Shown: in pieces, positions 20,423 through 32,406 of the stretch
How the letters are laid out: each line of letters opens with the position of its first letter
Position numbering within the stretch: position 1 is the stretch's first letter
NCBI GenBank assembly: GCA_027946555.1
Contig: JAPEVC010000023.1
Span: 1 to 64,000, forward strand
Origin: Gnomoniopsis sp. IMI 355080
Lineage: Eukaryota; Ascomycota; Sordariomycetes; Diaporthales; Gnomoniaceae
Direction: 5' to 3'
Length of the DNA: 64,000 nucleotides
Made by a program: the position numbers and the translations under genes
Notes under the pieces: generated by a model
What the model saw: the letters and a program-made list of their open reading frames with translations, nothing else
Told to the model about the DNA's origin: nothing
Database searches by the model: none

Positions 20423-22004
20423 CTACTTCTCACCAATTTTCTTCGCACGGTGACGGCTGCCGTAGCTCCACGAATGGCTGTACTCATCCTCATCATCACG
20501 CTGCTGTCCCTTGCCTCCCCGTGAGTGTCCGTCCTGGTGTAGCTTTGAGCCGCTCGAGTCTCCACCGCTGTAGCTATCACCGCCCTCTCCCCCTGAGCTG
20601 CCCAAGCCGTGGCTCGGCGGCGTGTAGGCGGTGGAGCTGGACGAAGTGGATGGCTTCACAGAGGTGAAGAACGAAGGCGTGTAAGTTGAGGAATGGCTGG
20701 ACGAAGGCCTGCTGCTGAACGCCAATGGCAACTTGCTGGAACTATACGAGTCCGAGCTGGTGGTCTCGGAACTAGACGCTGAGCTCGAGGGTGTGACACT
20801 GGTCGCGTGGCTAGTAACATCAGTCGGCAGCACGCTGGTAAAGTCCCTTGCACTGCTCGCGCTGGCGCTCGGGGTGTAAGTGTGGGTAGAGATCACCGTG
20901 GTGTCCACCGTCTCCGTGATGGTGGTGTGCAGGTCGGGGATGGTGCTCGCGCTGTCGCCTGGGGTGTATGTATGGGTAGAGATCACAGTGGTGTCCACTG
21001 TTTCCGTAATGGTGGTGTGAAAGTGGGGGATGGTCCTTGAGCTGTTGGCTACCGGGAGCGAGGTAGTGCTGTGAATAATGCTCGGGTATGGCGAGACAAC
21101 CACAGTGGTTGACTCCCGGGCTGTGCCACTAGTTATGTTGCTGTATGGCACTGAAGAGCTCGGTTTCGGGAGGCTGCTGCTAGTCCCTCCAGTATGGAGC
21201 GTCACCGGCGGGCTTGGCCACGAGTAGCTTCCGGGGGGCTTAGTAGCATAAGAAGACGATGAAGGTTGTCGTGTGCGAGTGCCATTATGCGGGGCGGGTC
21301 CCATCGGGGAACCCGTGCCAGTGGTCAAGGGCAAGCTTGAGTGGTGGTAGGTATGGGTCGGGCTGACGGAGGTCAAGTTCAGAGGCGTGACGGTTGGGTG
21401 TGGACTGCTGGCAGGCGTCGAAGAGTGTCCAGTCACATTGCCTGGCCAGCCACTTGTGGGCCAGACCAGCGGCGTGCTTGTATTGGGGAAAACGCCAGTC
21501 GATGAAGGTGGAGGGGGCGGATGACCCGTTCCCCAGAGTCCGGATGTCTTCGAAGACGACTGGGGCGCAGTGGAGACACCATCAGTCGGCAATGGAATGG
21601 TTCCTGTGCCCGGAGCAGGGTAGGATGACCATGTCCCGTTACCGTATGGCGCGGAAGTGGCGCTCGAGGGAGAGCTTCCGGTGCCGGTCCACAGCCCAGA
21701 CGTCCTGGATATGGCGGTACTGGGTTCCCGGACTGAGATGGTCACCGTGGACGGAGCACAAGACTGGTGGACAGACACCGTCTCAGTCACCGTCTCAGTC
21801 ACCGTCTGGGCAGACGGCCAACCATACTGGTACTGCCGCCTATGCTCAAGGTGCTGGGAAGTATCATCTTGACTTAGAACACCCACGGCTCTGTGATGTG
21901 AGCTTTGTGTTAGTCATGTCTTGCAGAGAGATATCTTGCCTCACACAAGGAGTTCGAGTTGCTTACCCTAAAAGCAGGAGAGCTACACGGATTACCGAAC
22001 GCAT
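20423..22004 (-). CDS. Secreted mucin-like Ser/Thr-rich protein
   Basis: Two exons. A 38-nt first exon (22004-21967) encodes MRSVIRVALLLLG and joins across a 76-nt intron (GTAAGC donor, CTAACAC branch, ACAG acceptor) to 21890-20423, giving 501 residues. The spliced N-terminus (MRSVIRVALLLLGAVGVLSQ) is a good signal peptide, which strongly supports the join. The rest is Ser/Thr/Pro-rich with TVTETVTETVS and a tandem 30-residue repeat, so it is probably heavily O-glycosylated and extracellular or in the cell wall. No catalytic, CFEM or CBM domain is seen. The C-terminus is charged (DDEDEYSHSW, RAKKIGEK) rather than hydrophobic, so there is no GPI signal. The function is unknown. Confidence 0.72.
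20855..21034 (-). repeat. 90-bp in-frame tandem duplication
   Basis: Two adjacent 90-bp units encode near-identical 30-residue repeats of the form TIPxxHTTITETVDTTVIS followed by THTYTPxxSAS. DNA differences are mostly synonymous, so the duplication is not very recent and the protein repeat is being kept. Confidence 0.85.
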
Positions 22005-24830
22005 AGTGAGGAGAGAACTCGAAGGAACGAGCGTAAAGAGCGTCGTGAAAGAAAAACAAGAAAACGAATGGATAGGCTCTCAAAGGGCCAGGCAGCGCTC
22101 ACAACACTGGATGGTTAGAGGTTGCGAGAGACGAAGACGGAGTGATCCTCTATTACCTGCGTGTGGTTGCATCCTTTATATCTACGTCCCACCAAGAAGC
22201 CGTGCACTGCTTCGTATCTCAGAAAGTAAGCCAAGCACATTGAGGACGGGTCCATCGCCGCCGGTGTCTCGATCGAGTTGGTTGTCGCAGCCAAAGTCAA
22301 CACCAGCAGCGTGGCGGACGGCAACGTCCTGGATGGCTTGATGGCTTGACCTGCAGCAACCCATGTCCCGGCCAATTTTTCCGAAGGTCGATCAGGCAGA
22401 GCCTAATATCAAGCTTGTTTGTTTTTTTGGGAAAATAAGGTTATCATTTTACTATTTGCCAGAGGCCTAGGTGGGCCGTGACGTCTAGGCAGGAGACCGT
22501 CCCAGTGCTCTGAGCCCGAGTACAAGCTCCTGAGATTCACAAAGGCAGCAATCTGGCTAGCGTTATACCAGAAACCGAGCAATAAATCATGGAATATTCT
22601 CAGGTCGACCGCGGTCATCCTCCCGCCAGTGACCTGTCCGGACACACACTTGGGACCGAGAAGGAGGCACGGACCGGCAAACGGGTGCCTGTGGAGGCGC
22701 AAAGTCATCGGTACATCTTCCTACATTGCTACACCATATGAAGGCAACATCTTCCGCCGACGCCAGCACAAATTTGCTTCAAACTCCGGAAGGGAGTGAT
22801 GTGATCGGCTGCTCGCCACACGAAACTGACTTAGATTGGAACGGCCGTCATTGGTTTCGGAAGACACAAATCGGGTTGAGAAAACACTCAAAAGCAACCG
22901 AGAGGCTTCGTTAGGGGTCTTCTCTTGTCTGTTCCCGGCGTCCGCGTAGATAAACTGGTGACCACGGCCTCGGCGGGTCACAGCGTATGACTCCCTTGCA
23001 GATCCTCTTGATTGACAACTGGCCCGGTCCTTTCAATAGTCCTATTCAGTCGCGAGAGTGGGGGACCCCACGGGCCCGGTCACCTTGACGTGCGTGCTCT
23101 AGCATATGTCAAAGTAGGTCTGAATGCGACCCTAGCAGGACAAGACATGCAGCGTTGTGCATGGCACCAATAGGTCGCTCGGGCTCGTGTACCTCGCGGA
23201 TATTGTTCCTGCATTAGTGGATATATGGATGACCACCGTCCTCGTATTGCAACTGTATTGACAGCTACATCGCTATCTAAGCGAATTCCTCAATCCACTC
23301 GTGTGGAGAGGTGTGCATGAGAAATGATCATCAGTACTATGGGTATGTTGATTTAAACCTCGCGAATTGAACACGTGACGCCGAGTGAATTGAAGTAGCC
23401 CGTTTTCCCATAGTCCTGTCCAGTCCCAAGTGGAGATGAAGTTTGAACCCGGTCTAGAAGCAACTTCAACCTGCCAAGCCAAGACGACTTCTCGGCTACT
23501 TGCTTCAGCTCCCTTCACATGGCCGGTGTGTCCTGCATGCACGTAACAAAGGCAAAAGCAAGCTGATGGAACGTGCAGACCACCTGCATGTCACTGGCCA
23601 GATTAGACACGCGAAGTCGATTATACAAAGTACCAGGTGAATGGTTTGGAAGAAGCACCGGATTGCGTACAATTACTACCGACTGTGAGACTTATTGTGA
23701 AAATGAAATAGATAAGCAGAAATCAGCACGCCCAAGCTCATAGCGTTGCACAGACAAGTCTCATAACAGGCACCGAAGAGAGAAACATGATTCTATGCTA
23801 CTACCAGGAAAGTAAACAAAAATGTTCTGGACGCTGAAACCAAATTAAAGGCGACAAGCCTCAGTTTTCAGCTGCAATCAAGGATGGCTTGTCGACAAGG
23901 ACGCGGAAAAATTGCTTTTTCATAGTCCAGGAAAATTCTCGAAATCTCAAGCCACATGCAAGCACTGAGCATATCTAGTTCGAGCATCATCGTCTTTTAG
24001 TGTGTTAAGTGTCTTCACTTCTTCAAAATGCTGTTCGAACGAGTAACCATCTAGCCCTCTCATATCGACGACAAGTAGTTCGAAATGCTCTCATCCTTGT
24101 GTGGTTTGACGTACCTAAGTAGAAAAAAATCACTGTACTCTCACGGGGCGTCCAGTCAGTCGTCCAGTACTGCCACGCCACCACTCAATGTGACTCGGAA
24201 AATTGTGGCAGCTTTTCGTGGCAATGAGAGGTTTAAGATGTTCAATGAATACTCGATTTTCCATGGTGTTCTTCCCTTGTTCTGTGGGCCTTTGGTCCCG
24301 CGACCGATGAGCCTTGCACCGAATATTCAGCAGCCGACTTCGACATCACGCGAGCTCCAGTAGATTGTGGTACTATTCGTTGACTGTTTTGATACTACGG
24401 TTGGGTCGACATCGCCTTGATCACTGGGACGGAGTTGGAGCCTGGAAGCTGTACGAACTGTCCCAGGTAGACGATGTTGTCGTCGGATGCTTCTAATTCA
24501 CCGGTTGTATTGGGTCGCTGTCGATCTCATTCTCTGGCGAACAGGCAAACGCTGCCGCGTCATTTTATGGGAGATGGCTTCATTCAAGCTGGACTATGTA
24601 GCATGGTCGTGGAATGGCTGGCGGAATAAATAACCAACGGCCGGCTGCATCTCAATTTGGCACAGCCACCCCTACCTACCATGGCAATGGCCAGCGTATT
24701 ATCAGAAACAGTATTCACCAGGTTACCTGAAAGTAATGGATGTGCCATAGGTTGGGCTCTACGTCAGCCATGATCAGCTCACTGCGAGATCCATGGATGG
24801 AATATTGGCGTGTCTGGGTATACGGTATGA

Positions 24831-24853
24831 GATACCTACCTAGGTAGGTAGGC
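24831..24853. repeat. TACCTAGGTA palindrome
   Basis: Contains CCTACCTAGGTAGGTAGG, a perfect inverted repeat centred on CCTAGG. One of the recurring intergenic copies of this motif in the window. Confidence 0.7.
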
Positions 24854-25655
24854 TGGTTGCTGAATGGGACCGCTTACTTTCGTATAGCGAGCCTCGAGAG
24901 CGCATTGCTTCTCGTTTGGTGATACTTACGTACTTAGGTGATAAACAGAAGTGAGGTTCAGACTTGCTGCTTTTGGAAAGATTCTGTCACCTTTTCCATC
25001 TCATGAAACGGGTGTTGACGAGAGAAACCGAGGACGGTTCAGGACAATTCCGATTATCTGTATCACTTCAAAGGACTGCTTCCAGCTTTGAAATTTGAGA
25101 GCGATAGCCTGTACGTACATTTGTTTCGAGGCTATGGGTATATCTACATAGGTACGTACAGTACATACGTAGCCTCACTCACGAAACTGAAATGAGAAGA
25201 ATTTCAGAGGCGGGAATCATGACGTGGATTGTGGTTGTCAACAAGTATATTTTGTTGATGATAGTGTCTGCCTGGGTACTTTTGTAGATGTGCATATCTA
25301 CTATATTAGCTGGATTCTTTCGTATCCTCTACCATTGCTGATTATGCTCCCATAAGTGGCCAATGTGGACTGAAACGTGAGCTGTGCCTGTGACATTCAT
25401 TATCTACTTCCAATACAAACTTGCTAATATTTGCGACAGCTGGCTCCCGACACCACGTCAGTTGCCATTTGCACCGAGTTCCGCTTCTATAGATTTTCGA
25501 CGCTGAAACTGTGTAGTGTGCTGCTGTTCGCGTTGTACGATGCATTCAGGTTCTCAGCTGCGAATTTTCTCGCCCTAGATGTAGGTGCCTGTGCGACACC
25601 CAGAGCAGTACTATTTCATGGACGATGAACGTTCTACGGAAGGATAAAATCTGTC

Positions 25656-26530
25656 ATGCTGGAGTATCCTGGCTCTTTGTCTAGCTTGCCAATGGGACGT
25701 GTCAACTGGGAGGGGCCCTACGAACTTGGCCCAGGGATCTTTTCCATAATACCTGATGACATGTCCGACACAAGGCATCAGCTGATGCATCAGGCCAGAA
25801 GATGCTTGGGAATAGGGATTTCTACAGGGCGTCTTTCCCTTAGGAGTTCACCAACGTTCTGTTGATTCGGAACCTGTTTCTCAAATCTCGGGCATGGCGT
25901 CTGGACATTACAATGTACATGTCCGGAGTCGGTCTTCCCGGTCAGCGAGTGAAATGTTTGATTTCGAGGTGCAGCTGGAGACTCAGCCTGGGCCGGATTC
26001 GTATGTGACTGCCACGAAGACTGGGACAGAAGATCTATGTGGCTGCTGTTGACAAGGCCGAACTCGACGTTCTCGACGGCCAGAAATTGAGAGAATGTCG
26101 ACTTTCTCGCAGTCGAAGACACCAAGGTCACAGCAAGCATCAATCCCATCAAACTCGTGTGTTCAATGACCCGTTGATGCTAGATAGCTGGTGACCGTTG
26201 TCTCCGTGCTTCTCCAGGCCATCCTGCTCTATGCCAACCTTGTCGCATATGCACCGCACACTTTCATACAGTCTCCCACGCCTTCCACTTCGACTTCAAC
26301 GCTGTCCAAGATGATAATGCCATTGAATCACATGGAAAACAAAGGAGTTGCAATGAGGAACTGCTCATAGTTTGGAATATGCGCAACATACATCAAAGAA
26401 AAGCGCTAGCTGGGTCACCCACGATCGCCTTTTCTGGCTTGTTGCATGGCGTGCTGCTACAAAGGGTATGCGCAAGATCAATTCAAGCTGGTAAGAGGAA
26501 GAGATTCGTACATCGGGTGAAACCGGTGGA
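25656..26530 (+). pseudogene. Possible decayed coding relic
   Basis: Successive short frames on the plus strand change register: one ATG frame to 25865, one from about 25893 ending at a stop near 26055 with EVQLETQPGPDSYVTATKTG, then others containing AAVDKAELDVLDGQK and NVDFLAVEDTKVTASINPIK, then an ATG-less frame of about 100 codons to about 26557. Their composition looks more protein-like than the flanks, but no family is recognised. This could equally be chance. Confidence 0.15.
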
Positions 26531-27190
26531 CGGACGGACACCTTGGGCAGTCTGACAGGCGCGGACTGATTTTCTCACACAGGCTGGTGGTGCCTTCAGT
26601 CACTTGAGGTCCTGTGCAGGACTGCCTTTAACAGTATAGTTACATAACCTCGTCGAAATCTATCGTATACTTGGATGACTTGACGCCTTAAGCGATGAGC
26701 TTCTCGCTAAGCACTTGCTAGTAGCTTTCTTGTCTAGGTAGGTTCAGGTACAGTCGGTGTTGTTCGTCCACCACGTCCGTTCTTATGGATTGGCAAATTG
26801 AAGGATCAGGTCGTCCTTTCGGGCCGCCAACGCTCGAAAATACCAGTATCTTACAAAAGATCGATGGATTTCTTTTCTCATTATGGAGATGGCGGGAAGT
26901 TGCGCTATATACCCACCTAGGTCGGTAATCTATGTAGCATCCTGGCCAAATAGTACTGCTGCGGCGATGTCGACTATTCACAAACAGGACATGACGAAAA
27001 GCCGGATTCGAAGGAGCCGATCTTTGATCATATCCCACTTCAAGCATCTTAGGAACTCATAGGAGCTGAGAAAGCAGGCAGGATACCAAAGCTATCCTGA
27101 GGTAGCATTTATTCGAGAAAAAGAAAAGGGAGCGAAGGATTAAGCCAGAAATGACGTCAGCTTTTCGATACGAAGACTTTGCAAAATCCC

Positions 27191-27225
27191 TACCTGGGTA
27201 CCTAGGTACTTAGGTAGTTTAGGTA
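27191..27225. repeat. TACCTAGGTA palindrome cluster
   Basis: Overlapping motif copies: TACCTGGGTACCTAGGTACT followed by TAGGTAGTTTAGGTAAG. This is the longest copy of the recurring intergenic motif seen here. Confidence 0.7.
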
Positions 27226-27958
27226 AGAATGCAGTAAACAACACATTGTGCTCCATAAGATTAACTGGCATAGCAGTAACGCTTGAGCACTCAATTTATA
27301 GGTACTGTGGAAACATTGAGGTATAGAAATGGTCTTTTTGGTTCAAGTGAGAAACAAGGAAAGGATTGATCAACGCTACTACTATATGTACCTGCTAGAG
27401 AAAGGAGATCCGACGAATACTATACGCACGGGCTGTCGGGGCTTGGCTATGAGTTCAAACACTGGCCTAGCCAAGTGCGAGTGTGCAAAAGATCCAACCA
27501 AAATGCAAGCATTTCACATGCCTCGAAAGTCGCCCCCTGTGCATACAAGCGGACAAGCTGCATTTAGAAGCCAGCAGAAATTTCAGAGCGCTTACCCCAC
27601 CCGCCAGATACTGACAGACAACAGAGTCCGTGCTGACTTTTTTTCTTGCTGCCCAGCCCTGCCAGCCCGCCAGCCCAGTGGTGCCCAGTGCAAAGTTGGT
27701 TGAGTGCCAGGCCCGGCATTGTTCCCCTCCCCCACTATCAACAGGCGACCCTCAACTAATAACTTTCTTTTTTCGAATCCAGCATTCGAACACCAAATCA
27801 ACATCCTCCTCCTATCTTTTTCTTTCACCACCCAACAACCCACCTCCCATTGCCTTTCCCGTCTTTTGGGTTGACGCTTTCATTTGCAAAGGCTCTGCAT
27901 TTCTCTCCCCTCTTCCGTTACAATCTCCTCCAGACCATTCAAATCCTCTCTCATCAAG

Positions 27959-29978
27959 ATGGTTTCGGCATCCAAGGAGAAGAGACTTGCAGCCAAGGCC
28001 GCCGCTGGCAAAGGTAAGTCCAAGAAGGGCGACAAGGCTGGAAATGGCGAGCCCGAACTCGACGCCTTCGGCAAGCCCATCAAGTCAGATGAGCCCGCCA
28101 CCGGCGACGACAAGATGGACGAGGTGAAGCGCCTCGCAGACCAAATGGACAAATTCGGCATCTCCGATCGCGTCACCACCGGTGTGCTGTCCTCCGTTGC
28201 CTCCAGTCGCGATGTCAAGATCACTTCCGCCAGTCTAGTCTTCCACGGTCGCGTCCTCATCACCGACTCCACTCTCGAGCTGAACTTTGGCCGTCGCTAC
28301 GGCCTGTTGGGTGAAAATGGCTGCGGAAAGAGTACATTCCTCAAGGCCATCGCTGCCCGCGAGTACCCTATCCCAGAGCATGTCGACATCTACCTCCTCA
28401 ACCAGGGCGCCCCGCCTTCCGAACTGGGTGCCCTTGAGTGGGTTGTCAAGGAGGCCGAGAACGAGATGGAGCGTCTTGACCAGAAAGCCGAGCAGCTGCT
28501 CGAGGACGAAGGCCCAGAGAGCCCTGTCCTGATGGACTTGTACGAGGTAAGTAAATCTTGGACTTTGCTGCTTTTGCCTTTTACATTCTATGAGATGATT
28601 TTGCCCTGTTGCTGACGCCGCACTGCCTGCAGCACATGGAGAAGATGGACCCCTCGACCTTTGCCACCCGCGCCTCGCTCATCCTGACTGGTTTGGGCTT
28701 CAACAAGAAGACAATCCACAAGAAGACCAAGGACATGTCGGGTGGCTGGCGGATGCGTGTCGCTTTGGCCAAGGCCCTCTTCGTCAAGCCCACCCTTCTT
28801 CTACTCGACGACCCCACTGCCCACTTGGATCTGGAGGCCTGTGTGTGGCTTGAGGAGTACTTGAAGAAGTGGGAACGAACTTTGGTTCTTATTTCTCATT
28901 CCATGGACTTCCTCAACGGTGTCTGTAATCAGATGGTCGACATGCGCGAGAAGAAGCTCCTTTACTATGGTGGTAACTACGACTCGTACGCAAAGACTCG
29001 TGCGGAGCAGGAAACGAACCAGATGAAGGCCTATGAGAAGCAGCAAGCCGAGATCAAGGACATCAAGGAGTTTATTGCCAAAGCTGGAACCTACGCCAAC
29101 TTGGTCCGTCAGGCCAAGTCTCGCCAGAAGATTCTGGACAAGATGGAGGCCGACGGCTTCATCCAGCCTGTCATTCATGAGCGGACCTTTTCCTTCCGTT
29201 TCGCCGATGTCGAGAAGCTGCCCCCACCCGTGCTGGCATTTGACGACGTCACCTTTTCGTACTCGGGCAAGACCGAGGATGACTTGTACCAACATCTGGA
29301 CCTCGGTTTTGACATGGATTCGCGGACGGCGCTGGTGGGCCCCAACGGTGTGGGCAAGTCTACACTCCTGCGTCTTATGACGGGCAAGCTGTCTCCCACG
29401 GGCGGTACCGTCAGCCGACACACGCACTTGAAGATGGGCATGTACTCGCAGCACTCGGCTGAGCAGTTGGATTTGACCAAGTCGTCGCTGGACTTTGTGC
29501 GCGACAGGTACCCAGAACGGTCGCAAGACTACCAGTACTGGCGCCAGCAGTTGGGCAAGTACGGCCTCTCGGGTGAATCACAGACGGCGCTGATCGGCAC
29601 GCTGTCAGAGGGCCAAAAGAGTCGTATCGTCTTTGCGTTGCTGGCGATCGAGGCTCCCAACATGCTGCTGCTGGACGAGCCTACCAACGGACTGGACATT
29701 CCGACCATTGACAGTCTGGCGGATGCCATCAACGCATTCACAGGAGGAGTGATTGTCGTCAGTCACGATTTCAGGTACGTATCCTAATCTACATCTTTGT
29801 AGAATCCACCCCACCTTTTACGAAGTCACAGCTAATTAGATGAATCTGTAGATTGCTGGACAAGATCGCCAAGCAAATTCTGGTGTGCGAGAACAGGTCG
29901 ATAAAGCCATGGGATGGCTCTATTGGAGATTACAAGAATTACCTGCGCAAGAAGATGCTTGCGGCCGGAGCAGTCTGA
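27959..29978 (+). CDS. ARB1: ABC-F ATPase, ARB1/ABCF2 ribosome biogenesis factor
   Basis: Three exons (27959-28546, 28633-29774, 29852-29978) give 618 residues; yeast Arb1 has 610. It is a soluble twin-ATPase protein without membrane segments, known in yeast to act in 40S and 60S subunit assembly and export. The lysine-rich N-terminus (KEKRLAAKAAAGKGKSKKG) precedes the first cassette with Walker A GENGCGKST (about 117), signature MSGGWRMRVALAKAL and Walker B LLLLDDPTAHLD. The second cassette has GPNGVGKST (about 432), signature LSEGQKSRIVFALLA, MLLLDEPTNGLD and the switch SHDFR split by intron 2. The ABC-F linker lies between them (YEKQQAEIKDIKEFI). ATG 27959 follows a pyrimidine-rich leader and begins MVSASKEKR as in orthologues; the longer open frame upstream is non-ATG or leader. 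Confidence 0.93.
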
Positions 29979-32406
29979 GTTTGAGGTAGTTACTGTGGTT
30001 TTTTCTCAATGACATGATCCCTTCACGCTGCATGATACAAAGACGGCGAGGTCGGCTATGTCGAGATAGAGCATGCTATTGGTGGCTATAGACGGGTGCG
30101 AATTATTGTGAAGGTTGGGTGTGGGCGCATTTGAAAAGTGGCCAATCAAGATAGACAAACAAAGAGCACGAGGGCGGCCTCGCCAGCACAGAGACGAGAG
30201 TATCTCCGGATAGGCAAGTCATGCTGAGAAAGAACGAGGCGTGCAAGGGGACCCCAAGGCTGCTGGGTCCATTAGATGCAACAGGATCTGGGAGCGAAGA
30301 GGCGGTATTGGAGAGGTGGCCCTCGTTGCTCAGGCCGCCTGGAGTTAGTGATTTCGCGGAATAGACGATTCGATTTCGAGTAATTTGGTCTTCCCCATTT
30401 CCTTGCTTCGGTAGCAATTTGTCTCTAGACGAAGCTTGGTGACCGTGGCCAAAGCTGCCCCAGCTGCTTGATGGGCGGGTATGAAGACCAGGCAAGGTCG
30501 TTGACGTTGTGATTTGGGTCAGTACACCGCACAGTTTTCGGTGGCAATTGTGACCATGACAAACCCGGAGTCAACGGACTTAAAATACCACCACTGTACA
30601 AAGTGCTTTATTTCAAGTGCCTTATCCTTGTAGGGCGTCAAGATCGGTCTATGTTCTTTTGCCGAATTATATTTGCATACTGTGTAGTCTATAACGTCTC
30701 GTGGCCTTCCACATCTCTAGAAAGAAATGAATGTGTAAACGACCTTGCCCGTCTGGGAGGCTCACTCCGTAGGTACATAGTAGCCTTTAAAGACTACCAG
30801 GTTAGGCGTCAAAGGGGGACGGGTGGCAGCAACTCAGCGCAGCTTGGAAGGCCAGGAAGCTTGGGCAGGCTGACAGTGACTAGCACAGTGAGTATTGAGT
30901 CGTAGTAGCATATCTTGGTACCTGGGTAGGTTTTCTGACAGGAGTCATCCCTGCGGTGGGCCAGGGGGCTAGACCTGGGTTGAGGTCTGGTCAGCGGAGC
31001 CCCGGGCTGGGAAAGGCTGGAACACACCTTCTTCTCGGGCTGTTCTGGGTGCACACGCAGCAGATGAGGTGTGCAGCGAGCGGCGCGGCAAGTGGACGTG
31101 GAAGTGTGAAATGGAAGTGGTGAGGTAGGTAGGTCAGGAGGCCAAAGAACATTTTTATCATGAGGCAATCCCCAATTCTCATTCATTATCACAACTGTCC
31201 TCGTTGAGATAAGGTTCAATTTGAACATGCAAATTGATGATGGGCATCACCACCATCGTCATCAGACCCGTCTATATTTCCATCGTCTATCGCCCTCTAC
31301 TTTGTCTCTGGCATCTCTGACTCCATCTACCCACCCATTCCCTAGGTACTTCACATAAGTACTGTACTACGCAGCAGTTAAAACAAGCACCGCATCGCAA
31401 ATAAAAGGTGGTGGTAGACTGGCCTGAAGAACACACAGAAAGGACGAGTCTTTGATATTGTTGTTGCTGCTGCTGCTGCTGGGGCAGAGAAGAGAATTAG
31501 TGACAGAGAAAGCCCCGACGATCCGAACCAGACCAGCCAAACCAAACCAAACGTCGCAATCCGATACGACACGCGCCACCGTTTCGGATCATTGGCAATA
31601 ACTTGACTTTATCTTCAAAAGTTTGATCGTAGCTACAGTTTGTCGCGACTGCCTCGCTGTGCCAATTTATTATCGGCAGTGAACACATCCCTTCCACACG
31701 TTGAATCGGACTTGAGGTCCCGGCAGCAAAACATCGTGAGGAAAAAGCTTGTTAGCTTCAACCCTCCAGGGGCATACATAGGCACTCTTTTCTCTGCACG
31801 GCCTGGCTGATTCGGCTGGAAGAGCAGTTGTAGAGCACTCCGCCGCCTCGATAAGAGCCCTGCCAATTCTGCTCTACGCATCTCCACTCAACACCACGCC
31901 CTGTCTTCGCGATCCTTGCATTGATTGTCTGCCACCACCAACCCGCAACCCCCACCCGCAGCCATACCAGAGCGCGCGCAGTCGCCCTCTGCCTCCTCCG
32001 CCCAGTGCCATCAACTTACTCGACCTATTGCAACAAGGCCATTCCCAAGTTGTCCCATCCGAGCGAATAGAACCCTGTTAGCACCATTAATCACTGCGTC
32101 ACCGGTGATTGCCACTATCCTTCGGATTCCTCAGTCAAAGGAACAAGACTGCTTCGCTACACGGCCTCGAATCAACCCCCTCTCCCCGCTACGACAACCT
32201 TTCCTCGCGACTCGGTGCGAATGGGTCACTGTCGCCACCGCAACCCAAGATACCAGAGGAGAGATCTGGGGCTCGCGGTCTAGGGATCGTCCTCGACCGG
32301 GCTGCATTGATACAGCATTCCAGTCCAACTGGCACATCGCATGAAGCGACTCTGAATAAGGAATCAACTATCGCGGGAGACTACAAGATTGGCAATTGTT
32401 GGCAAT
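29979..32406. other. Intergenic plus probable INO80 5' leader
   Basis: No convincing gene. From about 31250 the sequence becomes pyrimidine- and A-rich, with runs such as GTTGTTGCTGCTGCTGCTGC near 31460, and probably contains the INO80 promoter and leader. TACCTAGGTA-like motifs occur at 30915-30932, 31121-31138 and 31341-31350. Confidence 0.45.

Larger units (their letters stand above)
22005..27958. other. About 6 kb gene-poor region
   Basis: No frame here has a recognisable domain, good start and length. Near the right end the last few hundred bases form the pyrimidine-rich leader of the ARB1 gene. Several TACCTAGGTA-type palindromes occur (24831-24853, 26731-26750, 26911-26930, 27191-27225). 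A stretch near 25650-26500 has fragments that read like broken coding sequence in shifting frames. Confidence 0.5.

Noticed and set aside
21394..22341. 315-codon plus-strand frame over the mucin gene
   Set aside because: It overlaps the better supported minus-strand gene with its signal-peptide exon and resembles no family.
22157..22375. Alternative first exon for the mucin (frame with hydrophobic SATLLVLTLAATTNS and a GTAATA donor)
   Set aside because: The frame lacks an ATG before the hydrophobic stretch, whereas the exon at 21967-22004 has an ATG, good splice sites and a signal peptide in frame.
23400..23520. tRNA-like A-box and B-box words on the minus strand
   Set aside because: The words match loosely but the T-arm and acceptor stems do not pair.
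31925..32344. 139-codon frame upstream of INO80
   Set aside because: Sits in the probable INO80 leader and has no family features.
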